In this document: one piece after another, positions 17,474 to 25,239 of the stretch | How the letters are laid out: the number at the start of each line of letters is the position of its first letter | Position numbering within the stretch: the first letter of the stretch is position 1 | From: Syntrophorhabdaceae bacterium | GTDB lineage: Bacteria; Desulfobacterota; Syntrophorhabdia; Syntrophorhabdales; Syntrophorhabdaceae | Length of the DNA: 53,114 bases | Assembly: GCA_036504895.1 (NCBI GenBank) | Contig: DASXUJ010000111.1 | Coordinates: 1 to 53,114, forward strand | Direction: 5' to 3' | Notes under the pieces: generated by a model | The model's database searches: none | Told to the model about the DNA's origin: nothing | What the model saw: the letters and a program-made list of their open reading frames with translations, nothing else | Program-made: the position numbers and the translations under genes

Positions 17474-17838
17474 AAGACTCCTTTATGTCCCATGCTGAAA
17501 AGAGGGCCACACCACGCACGCCCCCGTTGTTCGTCTGCCCTTACCCGGGAGAAGATCGGGAGCTCGACAAAAAAAACGTTCACACCACGACGTGTGGTCT
17601 GAACGCCTTGTTCAAACACCGTAACCTCACCACTTCCCTTACGATATGAGGCTTATATAGTATCATTTCTATCTATTTTTGTAAAACCTGGACGCGGGGG
17701 CGGCCATTAGACCCACCCGGGGTCAGCCGGCCCGTCTTCGCCAGTCACCTGACCAGACACGGTGTTCTCTTCGTCTGCACCACCCCGGTTTAAAATCCTG
17801 TCCAAACCTGCTATATTATATCTTTATCCGGAGGAGAT
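17474..17838. other. Divergent intergenic region with a leader hairpin
   Basis: The 365-bp region separates the minus-strand kinase from the plus-strand queuosine pair. It holds the terminator-like hairpin at 17569-17604. Toward the right, TATATTATAT with GGAGGAG just before 17839 is consistent with a -10 region and ribosome binding site of the queuosine transporter gene. Confidence 0.45.
17569..17604 (-). terminator. Terminator-like hairpin in the 5' leader of the histidine kinase gene
   Basis: Read on the minus strand, GTTCAGACCAC, a five-base loop and GTGGTGTGAAC form an 11-pair stem with one mismatch, followed by G and eight T. It ends about 95 bp before the kinase start, with no minus-strand gene immediately behind it. 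It is therefore either an attenuator in the kinase leader or the end of a short transcript. Confidence 0.55.
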
Positions 17839-18552
17839 ATGGGCGAGACCCGACAGGAAAAACAAGCACCCGGCGGCCCCCAGGGCTATTCTTTATGGTT
17901 CATACTCGTGGTCGCCGTCTTTTTGACCTGTCTTATCGCCTCCAACATAATCGCCGCCAAACTGATCTTTGTCTTCGGCCTACCTCTCACCGCGGCTATC
18001 GTGATCTTCCCCTTGAGCTATGTCTTCGGGGACGTGCTCACGGAAGTGTATGGGTATAGAACGGCGCGCCGGGTGATCTGGCTTGGATTCCTTTGTAATC
18101 TTATAGTAGTGGTGGCCATATGGATCGGGCAGGTCCTGCCTGCCGCGCCTTTCTGGGACGGTCAGGCGGCGTACGAGAGAATCCTGGGCTATACCCCCCG
18201 CATCCTCGGGGCCTCTTTTATCGCCTATCTCGTGGGGGAGTTTGCCAACTCCCTCATCCTTGCAAAAATGAAGATCGCCACCCGCGGGCGCTGGCTGTGG
18301 ACCCGGACCATCGGCTCCACCGTGGTGGGGGAGGGCCTCGATTCCCTCGTCTTCATGACCCTTGCCTTTGTGGGACACATGCCCGCTTCGGCCCTGGCCT
18401 CCGCCATATTGGCCCAATGGCTTGTAAAATCCGCCTATGAAGCGGCGGTTACCCCCTTGACGTACAAGGTGGTGAGATTTCTGAAGGAAAAGGAAGGGGT
18501 GGACGCCTACGATTACGATACCCGCTTCAATCCCTTCCTCGTAGCCGACTGA
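17839..18552 (+). CDS. Queuosine precursor transporter (YhhQ/QPTR family, formerly DUF165)
   Basis: 237-residue inner-membrane protein with about six helices that imports queuosine precursors such as preQ0/preQ1. Family landmarks are LIASNIIAAKLIFVFGLPL (about 33-51), FPLSYVFGDVLTEVYGYRTA (about 55-74) and the RTIGSTVVGEGLDSLVFM segment (about 156-173). GGAGGAG precedes the ATG. It is followed after 14 bp by queC, so the cell appears able both to make and to import the precursor, or uses QueC with imported intermediates. Confidence 0.92.
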   Translation: MGETRQEKQAPGGPQGYSLWFILVVAVFLTCLIASNIIAAKLIFVFGLPLTAAIVIFPLSYVFGDVLTEVYGYRTARRVIWLGFLCNLIVVVAIWIGQVLPAAPFWDGQAAYERILGYTPRILGASFIAYLVGEFANSLILAKMKIATRGRWLWTRTIGSTVVGEGLDSLVFMTLAFVGHMPASALASAILAQWLVKSAYEAAVTPLTYKVVRFLKEKEGVDAYDYDTRFNPFLVAD

Positions 18553-18566
18553 ATAGAGGTATTCTC

Positions 18567-19259
18567 ATGCACACGCCTGATATCGCGCAAAACTGCCTGG
18601 TAGTCCTGAGCGGCGGTCAGGATTCGACCACCTGCCTCTACTGGGCCAAAGAACACTTCACCCATATCCACGCAGTCACCTTCGATTACGGGCAGCGCCA
18701 TAGAAGGGAGATCGATGCGGCGGAAGCCATCGCACGTCTTGCCGGAGTAAAGGAGTTCGAGGTCATCGATATGAAAGGACTCATGGAGAGCACGAGCCCT
18801 CTTATCGATACCGGGCGCCCGGTGGAACATTATGAGAGTGCGGAAGAGCTCCCCGGCGGCATCGAAGATACCTTTATCCCCTGCCGTAATATCCTTTTTC
18901 TGACGGTTGCGGCAAACCGCGCCTTCGTGAGGGGAATCGAAGACCTCGTGATCGGGGTATCCGCCGTCGACTACGGCGGGTATCCGGATTGCAGACCCGA
19001 GTTTATCCGTCTCATGGAAGAGACCCTGCGCCAGGGTCTCGAGGGGAAAATCACAATCCATGCCCCTCTCATCTCCATGAGCAAGAAAGAGACGGTCCTC
19101 CTCGCCCTCTCCCTGCCCGGATGCATGGAGGCTCTCGGCTTGAGCCACACCTGCTACGAGGGGATGTCTCCCCCCTGCGGCAAGTGCCACGCCTGTCTCC
19201 TCAGAAAAAAAGGGTTCGAGGAAGCAGGGGTGAAAGACCCTATTTTAATGGGCAGATAG
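18567..19259 (+). CDS. queC: 7-cyano-7-deazaguanine synthase QueC
   Basis: 230 residues. It converts 7-carboxy-7-deazaguanine to preQ0 with ATP and ammonia, a step in queuosine synthesis. The PP-loop LSGGQDSTTCLYWA is at about 11-24 and the zinc site is CYEGMSPPCGKCHAC near 195-209. Length and both signatures are typical. It forms an operon with the precursor transporter; queD, queE and queF are not in the window. Confidence 0.96.
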   Translation: MHTPDIAQNCLVVLSGGQDSTTCLYWAKEHFTHIHAVTFDYGQRHRREIDAAEAIARLAGVKEFEVIDMKGLMESTSPLIDTGRPVEHYESAEELPGGIEDTFIPCRNILFLTVAANRAFVRGIEDLVIGVSAVDYGGYPDCRPEFIRLMEETLRQGLEGKITIHAPLISMSKKETVLLALSLPGCMEALGLSHTCYEGMSPPCGKCHACLLRKKGFEEAGVKDPILMGR

Positions 19260-19270
19260 ACCGCACATAC

Positions 19271-19508
19271 TCCAACTCTAAGTGCTGTTGAATGGGACTC
19301 ACGTCGCCCCCTCTCTCAGCAAAGCTGAGCGAGCCTCCCCCCGCCTAAGGCGCCTACTGTTGGTCGCGCTCGCTGTGCGAGCTACATCACGCGATTCAAT
19401 TGGGAAGGCCCCCATTATGCAGATTCCCTCTATCAAGATGATTTCGAGGCGGCAAGAAGGAACATACTGGAGGCGTACTCAAAGAGAACGCTTTGAGTTA
19501 GAGTTGGA
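19271..19508. mobile_element. 238-bp element bounded by perfect 11-bp inverted repeats
   Basis: TCCAACTCTAA at 19271-19281 is exactly mirrored by TTAGAGTTGGA at 19498-19508. Just inside the right end is CTCAAAG-AGAACG-CTTTGAG. Within the element a plus-strand frame of about 56 codons (19327-19496) ends with DDFEAARRNILEAYSKRTL and a stop, which looks like the C-terminus of a real protein, but it has no start. It fills the space between queC and the symporter's 3' end. No target duplication was seen. A relic of a small insertion is the simplest reading. Confidence 0.45.
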
Positions 19509-19509
19509 C

Positions 19510-21090
19510 CTAGATGTGCCGGAAAGCGGCGCGTATCGTCTCTTCCTTTACCGGGCGGGTGGAAAGGGATACCGCCACAAAGACGATCATTGCGATAGGA
19601 AGGGCGATAACCTGGGGATCGATCATGGACCATGGAAGTCCGGCGAGCGTCTCTTTTCCGAAAAAAGCCCTGCTCAGGCCCAGCCACTTCGCCTCGTTTT
19701 CATGAAAAAAAACCATCCATATAAGAGATGAGCAGAAGCCGCTCACGATGCTCGCCTTGGCGGCCGCCTTGGTGCCCCTCTTCCAATAAAGGGCGAAGAG
19801 ATAGGCGGGGATAAAGGTGGAGCCCGAAAGGCTGAAGAAGAGCGCGGTTGCCATGGCGACGCTGCCTTCAGGGAGGATGAGCCCGAGAATCAGGGTGGCA
19901 AAGATGCTGAAGACAATGCCGATCCTCGTGACGATGGTGGTCTCCGCCACCGATTTTCCTTTCAGAAGGGCCTGCTCGAAAATATCCCTCGAGAGGCACG
20001 TGCCGAGGGTGTGGAACTGGCTGCTGTTTGCGCTCATGGCCGCGGCCATGAGGGTGACGAGAAAGAGGGCGACGAACCAGGGGGGATAGAAGCGCTCGAT
20101 AAAAAGAGGGATGATCTTGTCTACATTCCCCTGCACTTCCTGGATGGCCAGGCCGAGGTAATTATTGTAGAAGCTCACGTTCGTGAGGGCCCCGACCATG
20201 AAGGCAATGCCCGTCGAAAGAAGAATGAAGAAGGCGGTAAAGGGGATCGCCCGGTTAAGCTCCCGGTCGCTTTTCAATGTCATGAACCGTATGTTGAGCT
20301 GGGGCTGGCCTATCACCCCTACGCCCACGCCCATGATCATGGTGGTGACGACGTACCACCACAGCGGCGACCCCCATGCGGGCATGGCCGTGAAACCCCT
20401 GTGGCCTGATTCGATGAGGGCTGCCGGCACCAGCGGGGCAAGGCTCGTGAGCGACCGGTGGGCGTCGATGATTCCCCCTGCAGCCGCATAAGTCGTGATT
20501 CCGATGGCCATCATCATGGCGATCATGATGAGTCCCTGGAATGCCGAGGTATAGAGGACCCCTTTCAAGCCGCCCCATATCACGTAACATGCGGTAATGA
20601 GGAGAAATACCAGATAGGCGGTGGCGAAGGGCACATTGAGGTAGACCTCGACGAATCGGGCGATGCCGGTAAGGATGGCAGCCGAATAGAGGGGCATGAA
20701 TATGAGGATCACGAGGGCCGAGAAGCCCTGGACGAAGCGCGAATCGTACCTTCTCCCCAGGAGCTCGGGGAAGGTGTGGGCGTCCAAAGATTTGCTCATC
20801 TTTCTCGTCCTCTTCCCGAAGACCACGAAGGCAACAAATACGCCTACCATTATATTGAGAAAGGCGAGCCACATCATGCTGAAGCCGTAGAGGGCGCTTA
20901 TCCCGCCGAAACCGATGATCGCCGAGGTGGAGATATAGGTGGAGCCGTAGGAAAGAGCCATGGTCACGGGATGGACACTCCTTCCCGCAAGGAGGTAATC
21001 GGATACGGTGGTGGTCCTCCGGTACCCCACATACCCCAAATAGATGGTCACCACGAGATAGAGGATGATGAAGGTGATAAGGTAGGCCAC
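19510..21090 (-). CDS. Sodium:solute symporter family permease
   Basis: 526 residues with about 13 membrane segments. SDYLLAGRSVHPVTMALSYG (about 30-49) and STSAIIGFGGISALYG are typical of the SSS family (pantothenate, proline, acetate and related carriers), as is WGGLKGVLYTSAFQGLIMI near 170. The substrate cannot be read from sequence. It begins seven bases after the small accessory protein gene and is co-transcribed with it. Confidence 0.9.
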   Translation of the reverse strand: MAYLITFIILYLVVTIYLGYVGYRRTTTVSDYLLAGRSVHPVTMALSYGSTYISTSAIIGFGGISALYGFSMMWLAFLNIMVGVFVAFVVFGKRTRKMSKSLDAHTFPELLGRRYDSRFVQGFSALVILIFMPLYSAAILTGIARFVEVYLNVPFATAYLVFLLITACYVIWGGLKGVLYTSAFQGLIMIAMMMAIGITTYAAAGGIIDAHRSLTSLAPLVPAALIESGHRGFTAMPAWGSPLWWYVVTTMIMGVGVGVIGQPQLNIRFMTLKSDRELNRAIPFTAFFILLSTGIAFMVGALTNVSFYNNYLGLAIQEVQGNVDKIIPLFIERFYPPWFVALFLVTLMAAAMSANSSQFHTLGTCLSRDIFEQALLKGKSVAETTIVTRIGIVFSIFATLILGLILPEGSVAMATALFFSLSGSTFIPAYLFALYWKRGTKAAAKASIVSGFCSSLIWMVFFHENEAKWLGLSRAFFGKETLAGLPWSMIDPQVIALPIAMIVFVAVSLSTRPVKEETIRAAFRHI

Positions 21091-21097
21091 GGGCGCC

Positions 21098-21280
21098 TTA
21101 AGGGAGCTTTTCGATCAAGTCGATTTCTTCACGCTCCCAGCGGATCTCCTCGCGGTAATCCCCGTCCTTCTCCTCCGTGCCCTTGTGCCGGCAGACGATG
21201 CCGTAGACAAGGCAAAAAAGCACGGAGCCCAAGGTAGCGCAGTATCCCAAAACAACCCATATATCCGCAAAACCGAGCAT
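21098..21280 (-). CDS. Symporter small accessory protein
   Basis: 60 residues: one membrane helix (about 8-29) followed by a charged cytoplasmic tail rich in Glu, Arg and Lys. It lies just upstream of, and in operon with, the SSS symporter, a recurrent arrangement for small partner proteins of these carriers. The call rests on context, size and topology. Confidence 0.72.
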   Translation of the reverse strand: MLGFADIWVVLGYCATLGSVLFCLVYGIVCRHKGTEEKDGDYREEIRWEREEIDLIEKLP

Positions 21281-21845
21281 AATCTATGAGTACACTCTAT
21301 TTTCTTGCGCGGTCAATGTCAATTAAAAAGGTAATGAGGGCATAAGGACATACTGCTTGCAATGGTACTAGCCCAATGTGAAGCCGGTTGGGAGACCACG
21401 GGGCCGGGAGGGCTCCATACTCCCCGCTTCGGCTGCGCCTGTTACCCACTAAGGTTCGTCGAGCACTCGGTCACCCAACTCGTCGTACCTCCTCAGACAT
21501 GAGTGACCGTCCTTCGGAACGTTCCTCCTCACCAAGTGGGTGACCCAACAGTGCTCGCAAGGCGCGGTGAGTATGAAACCCTCCCGTCCCCGTGAACTGA
21601 ATCTGGGGAACTGCTCTTTTCACCGATGAGACATTCTAACTTCCTGTAGTCGTGGCTCTGGCACCGGCGGGCTGGTATGCCGCTTTCATGCAGCATACAA
21701 CAGCAGCCACCAATTTTGCTTGAAATTTTGATCGGAATGGACCACAATAGACGAATACTTATATGAAAGGGGCATAATGCGGTTGTACTGGGGAGTACCA
21801 AATGTCACATTACACGATCGTCCCCCGTATCCTAGTGTAAACTGA
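21281..21845. other. Gene-free spacer with a long imperfect palindrome
   Basis: The 565-bp region between the symporter operon and the AT-rich cassette has no coding-like ORF. It contains the inverted-repeat element at 21397-21594; the rest shows no recognised feature. Confidence 0.5.
21397..21594. mobile_element. 198-bp long imperfect inverted-repeat element
   Basis: The left arm CACGGGGCCGGGAGGG and the following CATACTCCCCGC pair with the right arm through GTGAGTATG..CCCTCCCGTCCCCGTG with few mismatches. An inner pair, CGAGCACT/AGTGCTCG with GGTCACCCA/TGGGTGACC, continues the symmetry. It has no ORF and is consistent with a MITE-like element or a stable folded RNA. It sits on the left border of the two-gene AT-rich cassette. 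Confidence 0.5.
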
Positions 21846-22652
21846 ATGTTAACCTTTCTTTTCTGGAATTTAAACAGGAAGCCTATTCAGCAAAAAGTTG
21901 TCAATATTTGCATAAATTTTGATATTGATGTAATGATGCTTATCGAATCCACGATTGATGATAGCGTCTTACTATATAAGTTAAATACTGCGGGTGACAA
22001 CGGGTATTATTTTTCGGATGGCATTGGATGCAAAGACATTAAGATTTTTTCAAGGTTCAGCGGGGATTATCTGCAACCATTTTTCGAGTCTGAGCGGCTG
22101 ACCATAAGAAAAGTCAATTTACCCGGATGCACAGAGTTCTTGCTGGCTGTGAACCATTTTCCGAGCAGACTTCATTGGAGCGGAGAAAGCCAAGCGTTTG
22201 AAAGCACCCGCTTATCGTCACAGATAAAGAGGGCCGAGAAAGACGCAGGACATAAACGAACAGTTTTGGTTGGTGATCTTAATATGAACCCGTTTCATGA
22301 TGGCTTGGTAAGCGCGAACGGCCTGCACGGTGTCATGAGCAGTAAAATAGCCCGAAGGATTGCCAGAACTGTTCAGGGAGAAGATTATCCTTTTTTCTAC
22401 AATCCAATGTGGAATTTTTTTGGAGACCGGACGCCTGGTCCGCCGGGTACCTATTACTACAACAATGCGGAGCATAAAGTGTTCTTTTGGAATATATTTG
22501 ATCAGGTGTTGATTAGGCCTGAGTTGTTGGACAATTTCATAGCGGATGAACTTAGGATTTTGGAGTCGGACGGCGCGCACTCGCTCCTTTCGGAAACCGG
22601 ATTACCTAAGGGGTCTGATCACTTGCCAATCCTGTTCAAACTTGACATTTAA
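21846..22652 (+). CDS. Endonuclease/exonuclease/phosphatase (EEP) family protein
   Basis: 268 residues. EEP-fold metal-dependent phosphoesterases cleave DNA, RNA or small phosphoesters. The expected active-site landmarks are present: Asn8 in FWNLN, Glu34 in LIEST, His104 in VNHFP, Asp144/Asn146 in GDLNMNP, an Asp in FDQVLI near 220, and Asp258/His259 in GSDHLPI. There is no signal peptide, so it probably acts in the cytosol. Base composition is visibly more AT-rich than the flanks, suggesting transfer. It is followed after 15 bp by an unknown gene with a strong ribosome binding site; the two look like a cassette. The substrate is unknown; a nuclease in a defence or mobile context is one possibility. 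Confidence 0.8.
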   Translation: MLTFLFWNLNRKPIQQKVVNICINFDIDVMMLIESTIDDSVLLYKLNTAGDNGYYFSDGIGCKDIKIFSRFSGDYLQPFFESERLTIRKVNLPGCTEFLLAVNHFPSRLHWSGESQAFESTRLSSQIKRAEKDAGHKRTVLVGDLNMNPFHDGLVSANGLHGVMSSKIARRIARTVQGEDYPFFYNPMWNFFGDRTPGPPGTYYYNNAEHKVFFWNIFDQVLIRPELLDNFIADELRILESDGAHSLLSETGLPKGSDHLPILFKLDI

Positions 22653-22667
22653 TTAGGAGGTATCAGA

Positions 22668-23099
22668 ATGAAAGACCTTTGGCCCGAAAGCCTCACTGAT
22701 GTTTCGGATCTCAGAGCCCCGGTGACGGTGCTCAGAGAACAAGCTTCTCTCTTGGGACAAAAAACAAGAAACCTTCTGACTGGCGAAGTTGCGAGGCCCA
22801 AGGTGCCTACCGATAAATTCGTGTATCAGTTTATCATTCACAGTCGAACCATTGAATACTCGTACCACCTTTTGACTATCACCAATGATATGAACCTCTA
22901 CCCTGTGACAATAACGGTAAGCGAAGAGACGCGCAAGCATGTTTTAAGTGAAATAGGCAATCCTCTCGTGGACGATCCCCCTAGGGGTCTAATCGCTGGC
23001 GATGAAGAGGAGTTTCTAAATATTCTGGAACAAGTGCTCGGTGCCCCGCAAACGGTGAAAGTGGTGAAGAGTATATTAGCCCAAATCAAAAGGCCGTAA
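22668..23099 (+). CDS. Unknown protein paired with the EEP enzyme
   Basis: 143 residues, not recognised. AGGAGG sits nine bases ahead of the ATG. No signal peptide or membrane helix is visible. The N-terminal third is polar (LWPESLTDVSDLRAPVTVLR), the middle has beta-like hydrophobic stretches (KFVYQFIIHSRTIEYSYHLL), and the C-terminus is helical and acidic then basic. It shares the AT-rich composition of the EEP gene and follows it by 15 bp, so it is probably a partner, inhibitor or sensor for that enzyme. That role is inference from gene order only. Confidence 0.6.
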   Translation: MKDLWPESLTDVSDLRAPVTVLREQASLLGQKTRNLLTGEVARPKVPTDKFVYQFIIHSRTIEYSYHLLTITNDMNLYPVTITVSEETRKHVLSEIGNPLVDDPPRGLIAGDEEEFLNILEQVLGAPQTVKVVKSILAQIKRP

Positions 23100-23326
23100 A
23101 GAACACTGAAGGTGCCACGAAATGGGGAGCACAAGGGAACGGGCATAATTATATAACTACCTCGGGGCTTCTCAGCGTCAGGTCTTGTTTTTTTCATAAA
23201 TAGCAGCCGGATCAAAAGAATCAAAATTTCTCCCCATAATTTGTAATCATGGCCAAAAGGCCATAAGCTGGACATGTATGTGCAAGAGTGATTTCCCACA
23301 TTGTCGCTACTCCCCAAAACTTCCAG

Positions 23327-23586
23327 ATGGTCGGGCTGCGGGGGGTGTTCCTGGAGCGACTTGTGGAGGGCCTGAGGGACCCTGCAGCGGAGGGCTCCGG
23401 TGGCGGCGTAGCCGGCACGCGCGCCGGATAGGTGGATCGGGTCCGGCAAGACCAGTCGGTTTGCGGACGACCAAAGCGCCCTGCCCCAAAAACAAACTGC
23501 GCACTGAGCGCGAGGAGCCCGGGAGCGTGTTGGGTCCAGGACCGGAGCAGGCGGAGCGGAAGGAACAATCCCCGCAGCCCGACCAT
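23327..23586. mobile_element. 260-bp GC-rich element with 17-25-bp terminal inverted repeats
   Basis: ATGGTCGGGCTGCGGGG at 23327-23343 is perfectly mirrored at 23570-23586, and the match continues with TGTTCC after two mismatches. The interior is strikingly GC-rich compared with the AT-rich cassette on its left, and it has further internal stems. It carries no credible gene. A non-autonomous insertion or a large structured RNA are the main options. Together with 21397-21594 it brackets the EEP cassette, but the two elements do not share sequence. Confidence 0.55.
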
Positions 23587-23841
23587 ACCCCCCCCAACCG
23601 GCTTCACCTCTTGGTTTTAAGGTGTGTTAAGCGTTTAGGACCGAGGGAGAACGTAGTTGCGTACGTCACAATGGTCTCCCCAAACTCCCCTATGCAGATA
23701 GTTATGTAGCGTACAGGCTCCGATGGACTGAAATAGTTTTTCACAAGGTAAATCTGGGGCATCGTTGTTTCGCCTGTTGCTTCAATGACATAGGCCGGTA
23801 TTGGGCAAACCGTTTTGGACTCTTTTAAGAACAAAGGGGTT

Positions 23842-23949
23842 ATGGCCCTTGCATTTTTTCTTCTCCTGTGTTTCATTTTGAATGTGGCCTTTGCGTGTCC
23901 GTCGTCGGACGTTATGCCGGCGCCGGAGCAAGGGTTGAGAAGCGAATAG
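23842..23949 (+). CDS. Possible 35-residue exported peptide
   Basis: MALAFFLLLCFILNVAFACP is followed by 15 polar residues and a stop. It looks like a signal peptide with a short mature tail, and AAGGGG lies just upstream, rather close. The frame is also open further upstream from about 23784 and could start at a TTG. It ends 38 bp before the receiver gene. Evidence is composition only. Confidence 0.25.
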   Translation: MALAFFLLLCFILNVAFACPSSDVMPAPEQGLRSE

Positions 23950-23986
23950 TGAGAGCGGACGTTCTTTCGTAAAAAGGAGGAAACAA

Positions 23987-24499
23987 ATGAGCGATTCTAT
24001 TCTGGATGGGAAAAGGATTCTGGCAGTAGACGACGAGCCCGATGTGCTGAACGTTCTCAACGAGGAAATCATGTTTGCGTGCCCTCATGCGACCTTTGAA
24101 AAGGCCACGAACTACGAGGACGCGGCGAAGCTCCTCAAGTCCAAAGAGTATGATGTGGTAGTCCTCGACATCATGGGCGTGCGGGGGTTCGACCTTCTTG
24201 ATATTGCGGTGAAACGGGGATTCAGGGTGGCCATGCTCACCGCTCACGCCTTGTCGCCCGAGGCGTTGAAACGCTCTATCGATCTTAAGGCGCGGGCATA
24301 CATCCCGAAGGAGAAGCTCGGCGAGATCGTCCCCTTTCTCGAAGATCTCCTTAAGTTTGACTACGAGTCGGGCTGGGTCCGTCTTATGGAGAAGCTTTAC
24401 GGCTTTTTTGCCGCAAACTTTGAGACAGACTGGGAAAAGAACACCGGCGGCTCCACATGGCGGGAATGGGTAGGCGTGAACAGGGAGGAGAAGCGGTAG
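23987..24499 (+). CDS. Response-regulator receiver protein with short C-terminal extension
   Basis: 170 residues. The receiver domain (about 8-125) has DDEPD at 15-19, the phospho-acceptor Asp in VLDIMG near 61, and the switch residue in AMLTAHA near 84. The conserved lysine is in IPKEKL near 107. Residues about 126-170 are a helical tail with several Trp residues and no DNA-binding domain I recognise. AAAAAGGAGG precedes the ATG. No kinase gene is adjacent. Confidence 0.85.
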   Translation: MSDSILDGKRILAVDDEPDVLNVLNEEIMFACPHATFEKATNYEDAAKLLKSKEYDVVVLDIMGVRGFDLLDIAVKRGFRVAMLTAHALSPEALKRSIDLKARAYIPKEKLGEIVPFLEDLLKFDYESGWVRLMEKLYGFFAANFETDWEKNTGGSTWREWVGVNREEKR

Positions 24500-24529
24500 A
24501 GGGAAATCAAGCCTCCGCTCTCCCGGATT

Positions 24530-25237
24530 TCAGGGGACGGCTATGGGAACGAGAAACCGCCACCCTTTGTAATTCATTATGGCGCCGGAGCGGGTGACCT
24601 CGTCCAGTTTAAGGCTTTCATTTAAATATTGGCCCTCCTTAAGGGTCACATCATTGATTCTCGCGAAGCGTGAACGGGGCTCGGCGATATAATAGTGGAG
24701 CGACATCCTGAGCTCCGGCAGGGTGCCCCCCACCATTGAGGGAAGTTCGGAAAGGGTGAATACTTTCCCTCCGGGAGGCGGTTTGGGCTCCACCCCCGTA
24801 GACGCCTCGTTGAGCGCGAGAGGAGGGGATTGCCGGCTCGCCTCTGACGGGCGCTTCGCTTCGGGAATCGGGGGAGAAGGCGTTGCCCTGGACGAAGCTT
24901 GTGCGGTACGGCTCTCCTTCGAGGGCGCAAGACGGCTTGGGACTTCTTTCCCATTGATCCGCGTGACCCCTTCTTCAGTCCCTTTTACAGGACCGGGCGA
25001 ACTATCCACGGCAATTTTGACGCCGGCCCCTTGGGAGCCTGCCCTCCAGGGACCGATCCACCATGCGAAAAATCCCATATTAAGTACGAGTATTGTGGAA
25101 AGAATGTAAAGCCAGACCCGTGGTCTCCGAGATTCCTTACGGTATGGGTGTCCCTGGAAACTTATCGCGACGCGGCCGTGCTCCTCGTGCCGCTGTGTCT
25201 GTTCCAGCTTCTTTAATGCTTCGAGGATATATGACAT
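24530..25237 (-). CDS. gspB: GspB-like general secretion pathway protein
   Basis: About 235 residues. Starting at the ATG at 25237 gives the typical MSYILEALKKLEQTQRHEEH cytoplasmic helix, then one membrane segment (about 44-65), a long Pro/Ser-rich periplasmic linker, and the C-terminal T2SSB domain (LRMSLHYYIAEPRSRFARIN to GWRFLVP). GspB works with the ATPase GspA to place the type II secretion outer-membrane ring through peptidoglycan. It follows the gspA stop by two bases, so the pair is co-transcribed. No other gsp genes are in the window. Confidence 0.85.
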   Translation of the reverse strand: MSYILEALKKLEQTQRHEEHGRVAISFQGHPYRKESRRPRVWLYILSTILVLNMGFFAWWIGPWRAGSQGAGVKIAVDSSPGPVKGTEEGVTRINGKEVPSRLAPSKESRTAQASSRATPSPPIPEAKRPSEASRQSPPLALNEASTGVEPKPPPGGKVFTLSELPSMVGGTLPELRMSLHYYIAEPRSRFARINDVTLKEGQYLNESLKLDEVTRSGAIMNYKGWRFLVPIAVP

Positions 25238-25239
25238 TT

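Larger units (their letters stand above)
23100..23986. other. Gene-poor region between the cassette and the next receiver gene
   Basis: The region holds the GC-rich inverted-repeat element at 23327-23586 and one possible 35-residue exported peptide at 23842-23949. Long frames across the GC-rich part in several registers are composition artefacts. No promoter was assigned. Confidence 0.5.

Noticed and set aside
23221-23607. Long frames across the GC-rich element
   Set aside because: Open frames in several registers are expected in very GC-rich palindromic DNA; the products are low-complexity Pro/Arg/Ser with no start context.
23604-23876. Minus-strand ORF of 90 codons with some coding-like segments (MPQIYLVKNYFSPSEPVRYI)
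   Set aside because: No ribosome binding site, a very basic N-terminus that mirrors the opposite-strand peptide, and no family recognised; it may be a gene remnant but I could not support it.
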